Shown here: positions 34,633-47,400 of the stretch, piece after piece
Layout of the letters: the number at the start of each line of letters is the position of its first letter
How positions within the stretch are numbered: the first letter of the stretch is position 1
NCBI GenBank assembly: GCA_033296885.1
Contig: MU863962.1
Span: 1-64,000, forward strand
Source: Triangularia verruculosa
Taxonomy: Eukaryota; Ascomycota; Sordariomycetes; Sordariales; Podosporaceae
Direction of reading: 5' to 3'
Length of the DNA stretch: 64,000 nucleotides
The notes under the pieces: model-generated
The model's input: only the letters and a program-made list of their open reading frames with translations
What the model was told of the DNA's origin: nothing
The model's database searches: none
Program-made: the position numbers and the translations under genes

Positions 34633-36291
34633 ATGGTTGTGAGTAATACCTATACTGTCTCCCTCCACACGTCGCCGTCTTCGATGTATGCTAACATCAC
34701 TATCAGAGGACGAGAAACCTTCGTTCGATGGCGAACGAAAACGATGAGAACAGCACTGATACGACGCGTCTAACCCGTGCCAAGGCCGCTACCTTGAAGG
34801 TGGACGAGCTGTCGATGGCCACCAAGGGATTGCAGTCAAAGAAGACCACCGTCGCTGCCAACCCGACAAGGAAGCGTAATGCTTTGGGCGATGTCACCAA
34901 TGCCACGAAGGGTGACGTTGCTGAAGCCAAGAAGCCGGCAAAGACCGCTCTCGCTCCCAAGACCACGGCTGGTGTTCAGAAGAAGACCACAACTCGATCT
35001 GCTGCCCCACTCAAGGAGAAGGCGAACAACACGAGGGTGACCTCCAAAGCTGGTGCCGGCGCCATTGGTCCCTTGAAGCGCAAGACCACGTCTGCTGCGG
35101 CCAGCGCTGCGGTGAAGGAGCGTGTGACTGAGGAGAGCGAGCCGGCCCCCAAGAAGGTGCACACGCTCGAGGTTGAAAAGAAGACCAAGGTTGAGGAGTC
35201 CCTCCGTGTTAAGGTCAAGGGCTCAAGCATCGAGGAGGACCTTCGCCGTAAGGAGGCTGCCCCGGCTCCCGTTGCGGCCGAGCCTACCGAGCATGTCTTT
35301 CCTGAGGGTGTTGAGGATCTGGACCGCGAGGACTACGACGACCCGCTCATGGTTGCCGAGTATGCTAATGACATCTTCGAATATCTGCGCGACCTGGAAT
35401 GCAACTCCGTTCCCAACCCCCACTACATGGACCACCAGGACGATTTAGAGTGGAAGACACGCGGTATCTTGATTGACTGGCTTGTCGAGGTTCACACGCG
35501 CTTCCACCTTCTTCCCGAGACTCTTTTCCTCGCCGTCAACATCATCGACCGCTTCCTGTCTGAAAAGGTTGTCCAGCTTGACCGTCTTCAGCTTGTCGGT
35601 ATCACCGCCATGTTCATTGCTTCCAAGTACGAGGAGGTCCTCTCACCCCACATTGCCAACTTCCGTCACGTCGCCGACGATGGGTTCAGCGAGGCTGAAA
35701 TTTTGAGCGCCGAGAGATTCGTTCTGCAGACCCTCAACTACGACCTCAGTTACCCCAATCCGATGAATTTCCTTCGCCGCATCTCCAAGGCCGACAACTA
35801 CGACATTCACTCCCGCACTCTCGGCAAGTATCTTATGGAGATCAGCTTGCTGGACCACCGGTTCATGGCCTACCGCCCCAGTCATATTGCCGCCGCTGCT
35901 ATGTACTGCGCTCGTATGTGTCTGAATCGCGGACCATGGGTAAGCTTTAACACGTTCTTTCAAGTCATGGATATGTCTTAACCTAGTTTGTTGTAGGATG
36001 AGACCTTGTCTTACTATGCTGGCTACACTGAGGCAGAGATTGAGCCCGTATACCGCTTGATGGTTGATTATTTGGCCCGCCCTGTCTGCCACGAGGCGTT
36101 CTTCAAGAAGTATGCTAGCAAGAAGTTCCTGAAGGGTGAGTGTTTCCATCTATTTCTCTTTTGTTCTAAGTCAGATGCTGACCTCATGCGCAGCTTCCAT
36201 CGTTACCCGTGCTTGGGGTAAGAAGCAGGCCGGCGTGCTTGGTATCCAGAACCTCGGGCTGACCGTCGATCAAATCGCCGACGACGCCTAA
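34633..36291 (+). CDS. G2/mitotic B-type cyclin
   Basis: This is the activating subunit of the mitotic cyclin-dependent kinase (NimE/Clb type). The model is join(34633..34638, 34707..35939, 35997..36135, 36194..36291), 491 residues; introns are 68, 57 and 58 nt, all in phase. Exon one encodes only Met-Val; the ATG at 34728 is an alternative start. A destruction box RNALGDVTN is at residues 59-67. A Lys/Ala/Thr-rich N-terminal region of about 190 residues follows. The cyclin N box includes WKTRGILIDWLVEVHTRFHL, LFLAVNIIDRFLS and GITAMFIASKYEEVLSP. The cyclin C box includes SLLDHRFMAYRPSHIAAAAM. The C-terminus continues with SKKFLKASIVTRAWGKKQ across the last intron. Confidence 0.95.
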
Positions 36292-38577
36292 ATTCTCGTC
36301 CCTCTGAAGCTCCGACATCCAGTCTTGTACAGTCTCTGGATACCACAACGTGGTTGGATTCGGCGCTTTGACGACACGTCATGATTATCTGTAGATCATG
36401 CTTCCATGTTCGGCATCTGGATTTTTTGGGAACCCCGTCACAGCAGACCTGGTGTTTTCGCTATCGTCACATTCATCATCACGGATATCCACCGAGGGTT
36501 AATTGGCGGGGGCGTCTTTCAGTATCACAGCCGGGTGTCTTCTTTCTTTATGCGGCATGGACAGGGTTTTTGTTCATTGTTCTTATATTTTCACAAAGTC
36601 GATTTTTTATCGCGGTGGCGCCCGGTGTCTTGGGCAGACGGAATGGTGTTTGGGGTCTGGTTTGTTTTATTACCTAGCTGGCTCATTGTCATGGTTTTTA
36701 TATCATGACCTTGTTCTTTCTCCCCTTGGCTTTGCTATCGCTGGAGTCTTTAGTGTCTTCCTGTGCTGGAGGGACACACAAACATCGACAATAACCCGAG
36801 ACTTGGATGGGGCTATCTCGCTCTGGTTGCTTCTATTGTTGCATCAATAATATGGGTACTTTGGGAGCGGTTTGGGGCAAACTCTAGGAAAGCTTGGGAA
36901 AGAGGGCGAAGAAGCAGGGCAGGTTTATTTGGAAGGAGGAAAGAGAGGGATTACATTTCGCACATGGGCACAAGGAAAGGAAGGTGGGGGAAAGGGGTCG
37001 CAAAGGGGCAGTGAATCAAAAAATGTGTACATATAGTATTGTCTGTCTGTCGGTTTACTTGTAGGCGAATGATGGGTTTCTGGACTGTGGCATCGGGAAT
37101 GAAAGCATTGCATTGTACGTTGAGCGGTTTTCGCGGTGTTTGTTTCATGATGTGATTTGCTGCTTCTTGCTGTTCCATCTTGAGATGGGTGTTTAATATA
37201 ATTGTACATAGATATTTGTATGAGGTTGGTTCGTGGAAAGAATACAATGAGCATTCCCGCCAAGCCTTTGATGGTCTCATCGTCCCCCTTCAGAAGTTGA
37301 CATTCAAACTCACATGGGCCATCAGCGATTGATTAGCGACATTAGAAGGATCCCCTCCCCTTATACATGGGCTCTAAAGCCTAGTTATTCGTCAGGCTAC
37401 TCCTTTGTGGTTCAACCATCCTGAGTCTTGGCTGTATGTCTAGATGGGCATGGTGTGTTTTCCCCAGGGTGTTGAGTTTTCCCTCTCCGACTCATTCCCT
37501 ATCCTGTGAGTCTCAACCTTTACTTGGCAGCGGCCAGCCAGGATGATCACCTACCATGTCACGGAACGTCCAAACAATCTATTGCGCCTTACAAAACGTC
37601 TCGGGGTCACTACCAACCCCAGGGGTCACTCACTAGCAAACCCAAAGCTGCTTGTGTCAGGGTATCCACGAACCGTCAACGCCATCCAGAAAAACGATCA
37701 GCGAGCCTCCAAACACGAGTACGCATAAAAGTCAAAGCAAGTCAATTCTTCAAGATATCAACAGGGGGTATCAAATGTACTTTTCCGTCTGCCCAAACCC
37801 TAACCAAACTCCGATAACCAGATGCCCAAGAATTGAGAAGAAACCAACCCTCCCACCCCAGGTGCACTCCCCAAGAATGAACATGTGTGACAAAACGCCA
37901 AAGAAAAGGTTGAACCTTGAGGAAAAAGCTAGCAGGGAGAGGAGACTCTTTTGCTGCTGCTGGCAAAGAACCGTTTTGAGCCGTCGTATCTCTTCTCCTA
38001 CTCCATCGCCCTCCATATCACCACCACCTGGCTGCGCTCTCCTGCATCCTCCACGTCATGACAGTCTCCCCTCTGTAGAAATATTCCGTATCCTTCCATG
38101 TCCCGCCTCTCTCCCAGCCGAACACTCCGATGGGGCATCGCCAAGATCCTCCCCAGTCAAAGTCAAGATTGTTGCAGATTGTCGAGCTATACTTGAAGGC
38201 CCAGACAGTGATACCTCCGCTTTTTGCGAGAGATTGATGTGGTGGTGGAACAGGAAGACGTGGCGAAAGGAATGTGTCGGTCTGGTGACAGGCTTCTCCA
38301 TGGCGCACCATTCAACAGACGGAAGAAGCGCTTGTCCTGCCCCATCCCTTGGGCGAGGGGTTGGTTGTGTAACAGGTCTGAACTCCACGCTCTCAGTATT
38401 CCGGATGATGCTGTGTTATTCTTTGTGATTTCCCTCAAAACTCTGTGCTGGGCGGATGAGGTGATGGGCGCGCGCAGTAATAAGGTAAGTGTGGGTGGTG
38501 GGTAGCAGGTGAATATTGCCGAGTAGTTCGGCTCCAAAAATGACAGTTTTTCGACAGTTGTGATCTCCCCCAAATGC
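36292..38577. other. 2.3 kb region without a supported gene
   Basis: This contains the 3' flank of cyclin B, T/G-rich at 36380-36720. It also has several ORFs on both strands (such as 36763-37014 and 37652-38428) without domains, splice structure or consistent codon bias. A telobox-like AACCCTAA lies near 37797. I support no gene here. Confidence 0.35.
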
Positions 38578-39492
38578 TCAAAAGGCGTCCCCAACACGGA
38601 CGCAGGTCGTTGGCTTGTAGGTAGGGGCGGAATGGTCGAAGGCGCTCTCCATGGCTTCCCGACACGAGCGCTTGATCTGGCGAACAGTTTTGCTCGCAGC
38701 CCTGGCCTGGCTCTTGATGATTCGCTTGAAGACGGCGCGAGTTACTTTGATTTTGTATTGACGCTCTGGATCGGTAGGAGAGTAGCTAGGAATGAGAGAG
38801 AGGTCGGAAATGATCGACATGTCATCGTCGTCGTCGTAGTCAGCGCCGTGGTCGCGGAAAGGGAACCTTTGATGCTTTTTGAGGCGAGGTGTCCCCCAGA
38901 AGGGCATGTTCACCGCTTCCACCGAGTTTTCTTGGTTGTCGAGCCCAGAAGGACATGACAAGTTGTTGCTAGCGATTGGCAGGCAATTGATGACATTCGC
39001 AGTTTTGTCCTCTGCCTTGACCGAGAGGTTGGGTGGCTGCTCTTCGGCGGCGAAGATGGGAGAGCAGATCGCCATTTCGATATCTTCCTCCATCGAGTTG
39101 CTGTGTCTCGTGCTTTCGTCATGGTCCTCGGTTTCAGGCGCGAGCAAGTCCGCAGGAACTGAGTAAAGATTGCGACCTTGTTTCTCAAGAACAATGCCAC
39201 TGTACACCCGCTTCTGCAATTGCTGCTGCTGATTAGGGACGTTCCCTGGGGTGCGACCTATCGAGATGCACTCGGAGTCGTCGAATCGAATGATGTCGCT
39301 CCCCATGTCGTCGAAGGTGCTTTCAACGAGCGAGGCGCAAGATGAAGCCCCGTCATTGAGCATCGTGCGAAATGCGCAAGAGTTTCCACGAACAGGCGAG
39401 GACTGAACTGTGAAATCAGATTCTGAGCAGCTTTTAGCTGCGACTTCCTGGCGACCGACCTGAAGGAAATTCATCAAGTTGCCTGAATACAT
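38578..39492 (-). CDS. Hypothetical protein, acidic and low-complexity; 5' end uncertain
   Basis: An open frame of 304 residues from an ATG at 39492 is likely coding. The protein is rich in Asp, Glu and Ser and contains a QQQQ tract, MEEDIEMAICSPIF, a DYDDDDD acidic run followed by MSIISDLSLIPSYSPTDPER, and a basic C-terminal segment (RAVFKRIIKSQARAAS). I do not recognise a family. The frame is open upstream to 39894. A possible acceptor (CCTTGCAG at about 39507) could join it to an exon at 39991-40444, where a GTAAGA donor is in the right phase, but the intron would be near 480 nt. Treat the C-terminal part as the secure portion. Confidence 0.45.
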   Translation of the reverse strand: MYSGNLMNFLQVGRQEVAAKSCSESDFTVQSSPVRGNSCAFRTMLNDGASSCASLVESTFDDMGSDIIRFDDSECISIGRTPGNVPNQQQQLQKRVYSGIVLEKQGRNLYSVPADLLAPETEDHDESTRHSNSMEEDIEMAICSPIFAAEEQPPNLSVKAEDKTANVINCLPIASNNLSCPSGLDNQENSVEAVNMPFWGTPRLKKHQRFPFRDHGADYDDDDDMSIISDLSLIPSYSPTDPERQYKIKVTRAVFKRIIKSQARAASKTVRQIKRSCREAMESAFDHSAPTYKPTTCVRVGDAF

Positions 39493-42141
39493 GTCTGAGA
39501 GAATCCTGGCTGCAAGGAAAATGCCGAGATCTGAATTTGGTTGGTGTTTCGTTAGCAACTTATTGAATTCCGGTTGATTGCTGGCAACAAGAGAGAGAGA
39601 ATTGCAACCCAGAAGTAGAAGCAAAGGACGAGATTTGGCAGCGTGAGTTTGCTGGCAGTAGCAGAAAAATATGGGCAGAAAAGTGGGAAAGCCGTAAGAG
39701 CAGAGAGTTGTGGTGATTGACCGTGACGGCCTGCTATTCACTTGAACAAACAATAGTACTGAGCGGGAGCATCCCCATTCACTTGTCGTTGACGCCAGGC
39801 CCACATGTGAACAGGTTGCTCCTCCAGACTGTGATGCTCTGCCATCATATATATTGACAAAGCTCGGACGAAGGCCCAGGAACCACTCCACCATTTCGAG
39901 GGCTCATACTGATGAAGGGAAAACACCAAAGATAGAGAGACAAGAACAATACTCCAGCATGTAAGTCTGAGACCTGAAAGAATTTCTTACTTTTTTGTCT
40001 GGGATACGGACTGCTAGCCGATCCTGATGCCGGCGCTTTCTGTCTCCTGGCCATGGTTGTCTGGCTCTGCCGCTTCATGACCTTAGAACCCGCCATCTTC
40101 CCTTTTGGCATCGTTGTTGTCGGGTTTGGTGTTGTTTCACCGGCGGAACAGTGTTGCCAGCGCTTTTGCGAAGGTGTCGTCTGGGGACCTGCCATCGCAC
40201 AGGCTCTGTTTGGTTTGGCCTCGCAGCAGCACACCGCCAGAGCTTTCTTCAGACCGGTGCTGGTGATCTTTGGGACTGTTTTGAGGATCGATATCGAAGA
40301 GACGATGCAGTTGTTTGTGGATGCTCTCCAAGAAATGAGGATATCGACGGTGCCGGAGCGGCGTAGGCGTTTGATCAGAGAGGCAAAAGATGTCGAGCTC
40401 AAGGTCGGAGTAGGACACCGAGAGTTTCTAGCGAAGCGGCTCATGATGGGCAGCGGTTCGGGGTTTCCCAGTGATCTTAAGTAAACAGGGGAGCAACGTC
40501 GTGTCTAGTCCCAACGGGCTCCAATGGGAATCGATGCAGGAGTGCAATGAAAAAGTGGGAAAGCAACATGTCATGCCAGTTCCTGCACCTGCGCTGCGCT
40601 ACCAAGCCCACGACCACTAATGTCAGTGGCTCAACCTTAATCAGTTCGAGATGGCTCCAACATTCCCCCTTGTGCCTATGAGATGCACGTTATTTTGGTG
40701 CCCGACCCACGCTTGCGTCGCTCTCCCACTGTCCAAGCTGGTCACCAGGCACATGCTGCCCCCTCTCACAAGAGTGCAAGTGCAACAGGAGTGCAACAGG
40801 GCGAAGGGAACGCCCCGTATTTGCTCGCCCTGTTATTTGGGGGCTGCCAGCTGTACAAACCTCCACCATATCGTCCTCATGTGTATGGTGGATTTGCCCA
40901 AATGTGCAGTCGTGTCTCTGAATGGCTGACCATGATGGATTGGGTAAGCGCCGAGAAAGAGCTCTCGTTCGCTGAATCTTGGGCCCATGTCGAAGCTCTA
41001 GAACAAGTTAGATCGAAACCTTATCTCCGCTGCTGCATGTCTCTTTTTCTTCTTGTCGCAACGCCGAGACCAGCCTCCTCTTCGGAAGAGGGCTTTAAGC
41101 TTCGTTGCGGTGAAGTTGGTGTCTCCGGCTCCGCAATCCGAGCCATCGCACCGGAAGAGGTTGGGTGTTCGGTTGTGATCCCGGGGCACCAATCCCTGTC
41201 TCCGATCTCCGCTGAATTCCCGCTTTTCCTGACATCCTCCCAAAAGCGCTGTCTGTTTCAAAGTTTGCGTCTCCTGCGTGTGTTTGCTCAGGAACCTCAA
41301 ACAAGAAGCGAGACCGTGGCAACATCAGGAGTTCGAGTTCAGGCCTGGAACGATCGGTGCCTTGCATACACTCTTGAATTCTCAAAGTTTTACTGCATCT
41401 GCAATGCATCCTGACCTGCATCCCGCTGTCTATGCGTCCATCATAGCATTAGGTCCTCTTCAGAGCCGACGGTAACCATTACATCTAGCGGTGAAGAGAC
41501 TCAAATTCACAAGCAAGGAGAGGGAGAAAACCGTTTCGAAAGTCTTGCTAGAAAACAAGGCCGCAAAAAAAGCCAAATCTTTTGATTGAAGTTTGTCACT
41601 GAGACAAAGATGCAAAGACAGTCGGTCTAATATAAAAAAGAATATATCAGAACCACCTCTTCGCATGTGTATAAAAAAAAGCATTAGCCGGGCACGGCGG
41701 CCATACCCCCCTTTTTTTTGGGTGTGTATCTGCCTGCTCCGAGAAAAAAGACCAAAACCTATCAAAAATCAGGCAAAGAAGCCATCTTCCTGACTTTGCT
41801 CCAAAAACGCCGGCCGGTTATTGTTGGCATAATCCCGTCCGTTGCCCTTCCGTAAAACCATAGATATTCCCTAAAAGGTGTGTGTAATAACGTTCGTAAA
41901 TAATGAGTGTCGTGAAAAATGATGAAGGGATTGAAAGATGTTTGGGGTATGTCGGAGTTTCCAGCACTGGGAGACCATTCCCACCTCTTTCTCTTTGTCC
42001 TTGTCGTAACTTGCCACTTCCCAGTGCCGCGTGGTGGTTTGCGTGTATGTGTATCGTCGTCGTCAGAATCGTTTCATTGTGTGAGCGTGTGTTGCGCTTG
42101 TGTAGGTGTAATCCACGCCATGATGTGTTGCCTGTCCCGAT
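39493..42141. other. 2.6 kb region with conflicting ORFs
   Basis: Between 39990 and 40484, three frames are open for 280-450 nt: two on the minus strand (from 40444 and 40418) and one on the plus strand (40053-40484). None has a recognisable domain. The first could be the 5' exon of the 38578-39492 gene. A plus-strand ORF at 40683-41414 is Leu/Ser/Arg-rich without a domain. From 41450 to 42141 I see nothing coding. Confidence 0.35.
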
Positions 42142-42417
42142 TTAAAAGGACGACATGCGAGCCTCAAGACTGCAAAACGTAGCAGCCGGTCTCGGCTCAA
42201 GGACAAACAGGTCCTTCTCATCCAGGTCGAATGACTTTTGGCGGAGCACAATGCTGTTGATTGTCTCCACCGGCGAGCTGGCCTGCGAAGTGAATGACAT
42301 GCGGTCGCTGCTGGCCCGGGAAGAGGTCGAAGCAGAGGAGGACCGGCGGAACGAGGTCCGGATCTTGTGAGGCGAAAAGCGGGCCGCAATGGTCTGGAAG
42401 CGGGAAGAGGAGTGCAT
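42142..42417 (-). CDS. Small hypothetical protein, 91 residues
   Basis: A single-exon small protein is predicted. It starts MHSSSRFQTIAARFSPHKIR, then has a Ser/Arg-rich stretch. Its C-terminal half is compact (PVETINSIVLRQKSFDLDEK, then DLFVLEPRPAATFCSLEARM). That half has an even mix of hydrophobic and charged residues unlike chance ORFs nearby. The first 25 residues are basic and lack acidic residues, so mitochondrial targeting is possible. The frame is open upstream to 42534, but that part is less protein-like and probably leader. I do not recognise the family. Confidence 0.55.
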   Translation of the reverse strand: MHSSSRFQTIAARFSPHKIRTSFRRSSSASTSSRASSDRMSFTSQASSPVETINSIVLRQKSFDLDEKDLFVLEPRPAATFCSLEARMSSF

Positions 42418-44436
42418 CTTGACGGCGGACTGCGGAAAGAAGAGTGATGAAGTTGGATAGGAAGGAATGAAGGTATCTTCGTGAAGACGTTGTTTGAAAA
42501 GTGGAGGCACAGCCTGAAGAAGTGAATGAGGCAAGGCTTGTCAAAAGCGAAGGTTGAAGTGAAGCCAAGGGCCTGTTGTGATTTCTTAAAAGACGGGACG
42601 ATCTGAAAGATCACGAAGAGGTTTTGGCAAGACTGCCTCTTGGTAGTTAGCACCGGTAAATGGGAAGGCCGAGAGGGACAAACACAAAAACTCCTCAATA
42701 AGATGCCGAGCTGGGAAACCGCTCACTTTAAGTAATCAGGAGTCGATTTCGTGTCTTGAGACAGAAGGCGAGGTGGTGTTGCAAGGGGACTCCGCCAGGG
42801 GTTCCTGCAACGCCGGCAGGGGGCAAACGAGCGAGGGAGAGCCTGGGTCCGATTTGGGATGACTGCAAGGGCCGTGAGAGAGAGGGGATCAAAAAGAATA
42901 CTGCCCCACGGTACGGTAGATACAAAACAATGCAGGAGCAGGCGCAGCCTAGCTCAGACGGATATAAAAGAACCGGAATGGATTAGCGGAAAGCGTAGAC
43001 AACGGGAACTGCAGAACATCCGTTTATGCACATGCTGGGATGGAGGGTGAAAGGGGTGCATGCGTCCCTTAAAAAGGGTGTTCTCCCAAATCTCAACACC
43101 ATGACTTTGAGGGCACAAGAACCCCGCCGAGTGACTCTTATGTGATCGCCATTGTCAATTGCACATCAAGCTGGCGCAGCCGAGGATCCACAACAATTGA
43201 TTCTCGTCGCGGGAAGAAGAGGCCGTAGAGTCAGGCCCAGCGTCGACGTTGATGACTTGGGAGCATGAGGTCCCGGAGACAAGCGGGCCAAAAGACTGCT
43301 ACTCCCAAGTCAGCCATGAAACAATCTACAGGTATGCCCCACCTCGAAGAGTCGGGCCCGAAACAACATGCACAATCACTGGCATCCTAATCGACGCAAG
43401 AGTGGTATTTGCCGGGAAGCCGCCGCCGGGGAGCCTTCAAAGCCGTCGAGAAGCGGCACCTCAAGTGTGCTGACAAGAGCTTCTCTTCTTCGTGATGGCT
43501 GGCCGATCGGACCATGAGCTTCTGGGAAATCAATTCTGCTGTTAGTGTTGTGCCTTGAATTGCACACAAATCTTACCATCGACGTCGAATAAGTGACCAG
43601 TCTGGGGGGCTAAGTTGAGCAAGTTGACCCCTGTTCTGCGTATGATCGTCCGTTACAGGTGGGCTTCTCCAGCCAAGGAAAGACGCCCACTAACAAGGGA
43701 ACTGTGGCCCATTGTGGGCTCGTTGCTAGGCGTCCTTGGCTCCCGACCCTGCTTCTCAGGGGCTTGTCGTTGCTGCTGTTGCGTGCACGGCTTGTTTCAG
43801 AAGCTCGCTTTGCCACACCACTCTACTCCAGACGGATTTCTGACAACACCAGAATGTGGACATCATCGTCGAAACTTTCGAACATTTCTGGAAGGCGTGT
43901 GAGTATATGCTCTCGGTCGGGCCTTCCCCAACCCTCTTTTGAAGGCTGTATCGCTGCTTGTGTGGACCGGGCTTCTTGGGCAGCTGTTAGTCTTGCATTG
44001 AAAAGGCAACTGAACATGATCTGAGGAGGGATGCACAACAGTTCAAGCATCATCACATCAGCCGGTATGTGGCGCCATGATTGAGCCCCTTACGATCTCC
44101 CTTCATGCGCGTGACGCCAAATCTGAAGTCTTCGTGGCTTAACCCTCTCTGCTGAGAAACGTATTCTATTTCAGATCCCCCTCCGTCTATCACTTCTCTT
44201 GAATGCTGACCCCCAACTGTACATTTGCAACTATTACCAATATTTTTGTACACCCCTGTTGCGGCGATGCAAACATCGATCTCAACCTTGACTCCCTGGT
44301 GCACCAATGCTAAAAACTGACACAAATGCTCCTCCCTTGACCGTGAAATCATGAGGCCCAAAGAAACCAATCATCCAAACGCCATATAGCATAACCGTTT
44401 CTTTCCACGTCGTCTTGCGCAAACTGTCATGATTGC
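42418..44436 (-). other. 2 kb region without a supported gene
   Basis: This is the leader and promoter of the small gene and the 3' flank of Cch1. Short ORFs on both strands (for example 43659-44024) carry no domain. No RNA gene or repeat is seen. Confidence 0.35.
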
Positions 44437-47400
44437 CTAGAAAGCGCCTGCCGGTCCCCAACCACTCTTTCTCATCGTCGCGCTCCTTCTGATGCTCTCC
44501 ACCCAAACTGAATCATCCAGCATGTCCCTCACCACAGCGGGACTCACCGAGCTGCCACGTCTGCCTATGGGGCTGGTAGCCTCGTCATCTTGCGCACCGT
44601 CAAGTGGATCGGGCAGGTCAAAACTGAATGCGCCAAGCTGAGGTGGTTGTCCCGACGAAGAGGGTTTTGATGTTCGGGGGCCGGCAAGCGGATGCCCATA
44701 AGACGTGTCGTAAGACGAAAGATCCGCACCAAGACCAGACCAGCTTCGAGCTCGCCCATTGTTGTCAGCAGCAGCAGCAGCGAGAAGACTAGCGCCCTCT
44801 GCCGTAAGCGTGCCAACACCGGCCGCCCCTGGTACAACCGCAAGCGTGTTACGGCCCCGCCGCTCCTCCTCGTTGTCCACCAATATTTCAGGCACATCCA
44901 GCTGTGGAATAGCCGTCATGCGTGCGTTCTGTTTCGATTGCATGTGGCGCTTGAATTGCCGCGAGTAGTACAGCATATCAAAGAAGCCCAGCACAGTACG
45001 TCGCCGGACTTCTTCTTCAACACGCTGCAAGCGCAGTTTTCGACGCAGGAACTCGTCAAGTCTACATTGTCACGGTGTCAGCTCTAGACTGGTCAAAACA
45101 AGCAGCAAAGGGAGAATAACATACCGGAGACTCTTGCTGTCGTTAATGATGTTGTAATGCGCCAAGATCATCAGCACTGTTGTGAATGAAATACCCCTCT
45201 CAGGATCGGCAGACACCATGACCTCTTCAAAGAAGATATTGAAGCGATGGCGGCGAGCGCGCACCTTGTGCACATCAATCTTGGACAGGCGCTCATTCAA
45301 CTTGGCCAGATCAACACCCGTCTGATACTGGCTCTTGCTGATGATGGAAGCGTGTCGAACGCTCGCTGCATCGTTATCCTTGCGTACGTCTTCCAGTATG
45401 CTTCCAACCGAGTCCTCTGCTTCGTAGATTCGCATTTCAAACACGCCAGAGAGCTCACCAAGTAGCCGTGGGAACGCTTCTTTGCTGATGAATCCCGTAC
45501 CCATCGGGTCGACGCTTCGCCAGGCCTCCTTGAAGCGTCGAATCTCATCGCGCTCAACGACAGCCAAGCCGCTGGTCCGCTGATACACATACGAGAAACT
45601 CTCATAAATCAGCGACACAAACAAACTGACAAAGAGGTACATGCTGATGATGTTCCAGGCAACAAACAGGGTTCTAGCCCAAGCAGTACTGCCACAGTCG
45701 CTGTCAAAGAAGTTGCTGCTCTCTACACAAAGCGGGGGTTTGATCTGCGCAAAGTCCTCCATGATCTCGTTCCAACCTTCGCCGCAGCTGAATCGGAAGA
45801 GAAGGATCAGGGCGTGTGGCACTGTTCGCAGGTTGATGTTGCCGTCCTCCCCACTGCCGAAGCGGGTGAGACTGAAGGTCTGCGTCAGCGCTATCGCGAA
45901 AACCAAGAAGAAGATCAACCACGTAGCAAGGAGACTGCCGATGGTTGTCAAACTAGCAGCCGCGGTCTTGAAGAGCTGGTCAAGTGCGTCGTTCCGGGGA
46001 ATAAGCAAGAGAACAAGCGCCACCAAAAAGAACTTATGTAGTTGGATGTACGTATCCTGCATTTGGTCCGTGAGGAAGAGGATGGATGTGGCGAACGCGC
46101 CAGTGACAGCGACGAGAGAGAATAAGTCCCATGAGCTTCTTCGGAAACGCGTCCAGCCAAGACCGACAATTCGAATGACAATGTTGATGATGTAGATGAG
46201 CGTGAAAACCAAGAACACACCGTCTCGTGTTCTCCTCCACCACTCCGGCTCGTTGTAGAATTCGCAAAGCAGCAGGATAAGGTGGAAGACAAGTACCGAC
46301 GTGATGGCAAGATACCACTTCCCTCGCTTTTCAATGGCGCGCTTGTGGCACCAAATCTTCCACTTGTTCTTGCTATCATCGTAGGCATTCTTCGATGGTG
46401 AGATTTGTCTGAGAAGTTTCCGTAACTCGAGCCACGAGCGTTGCTCAGCCGTCAAGAAGGCGACACCAGTCTGTTCTGTATAATTTCTCATGAACACGGA
46501 GATGAACAAGGTGAGCACGAAAACCGTTGCCAGGAGGTTGAAGACGACAAAGAACAGTGCGTTGCCTTCCCCTGGATATGGTGGACCTCCCGACGGTTGA
46601 AGCCCTTTGCCGGTGATGGCCTGCGCTGCAAACGATACGTCCATCCATCCTTCTTGACTGACGATCTGGAATAGAATAAAGAGGGCTGAACCGAAGTCAT
46701 CAAAGTTGAAGAATGGGTTCTCTGCCACCCTGGGCGCGAGCATTGGCCACTCGTTATTGAAAGGGGTGGCAAAATATTCTCCAACACAGTCGCCCAAGTT
46801 TTGTATATCTTCCCCATCGTTGCAACTGACCAGTTTCCCATTAAATAGGTTCAGGCCGTAGATTGCGAACGGGATCAAGAGCGATATGGACACAAATGCA
46901 GCCTAGAGGAGGGGACAATCAGCGTTCTGTTGGATAACTATTCATGAAGGAAATAAGAAAAACTTACACTCAGGATTTTCCAACCTCCAACAATCAGTAG
47001 GGAATGGAATGTTTCCCTTGCGCTATCGCTGACATTCAGCAGTCTCAGCGCCCTGAGAGCCTTGAAGGCACCGACGGCGCGGGACACCTCTCCATTTGCC
47101 GTGAACAGGGTGATGACATTGATCCACAGAGTTATCAACACGATAGCATCGATAGCGCCCCATGTACTGCGGAAATACGCATTCGGAGTCCACATGAACC
47201 CGTCTGCAATGATTTTGATGACCGCCTCGGCTGTAAACACTATGGCAAATGCCAAATCCGTCCAGACGTACCAATGAATTTTAATAGAGTTGTCTCCGTT
47301 GTTTGCGTCAGCGATGTTCCCGCTGTCTCCGCCTCTTTGGGAAAACTCCTTCTGGTAAAGGGGTGTTGTGATACAGGCCAGTATAACCATGGCGACGATG

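Noticed and set aside
37652..38428. 258-residue plus-strand ORF
   Set aside because: Begins in noncoding-like sequence, no domain, and its composition is not consistent along its length.
40683..41414. 243-residue plus-strand ORF
   Set aside because: Leu/Ser/Arg-rich chance-like translation with no recognisable motif or neighbouring exons; the opposite strand is open for 300 nt too.
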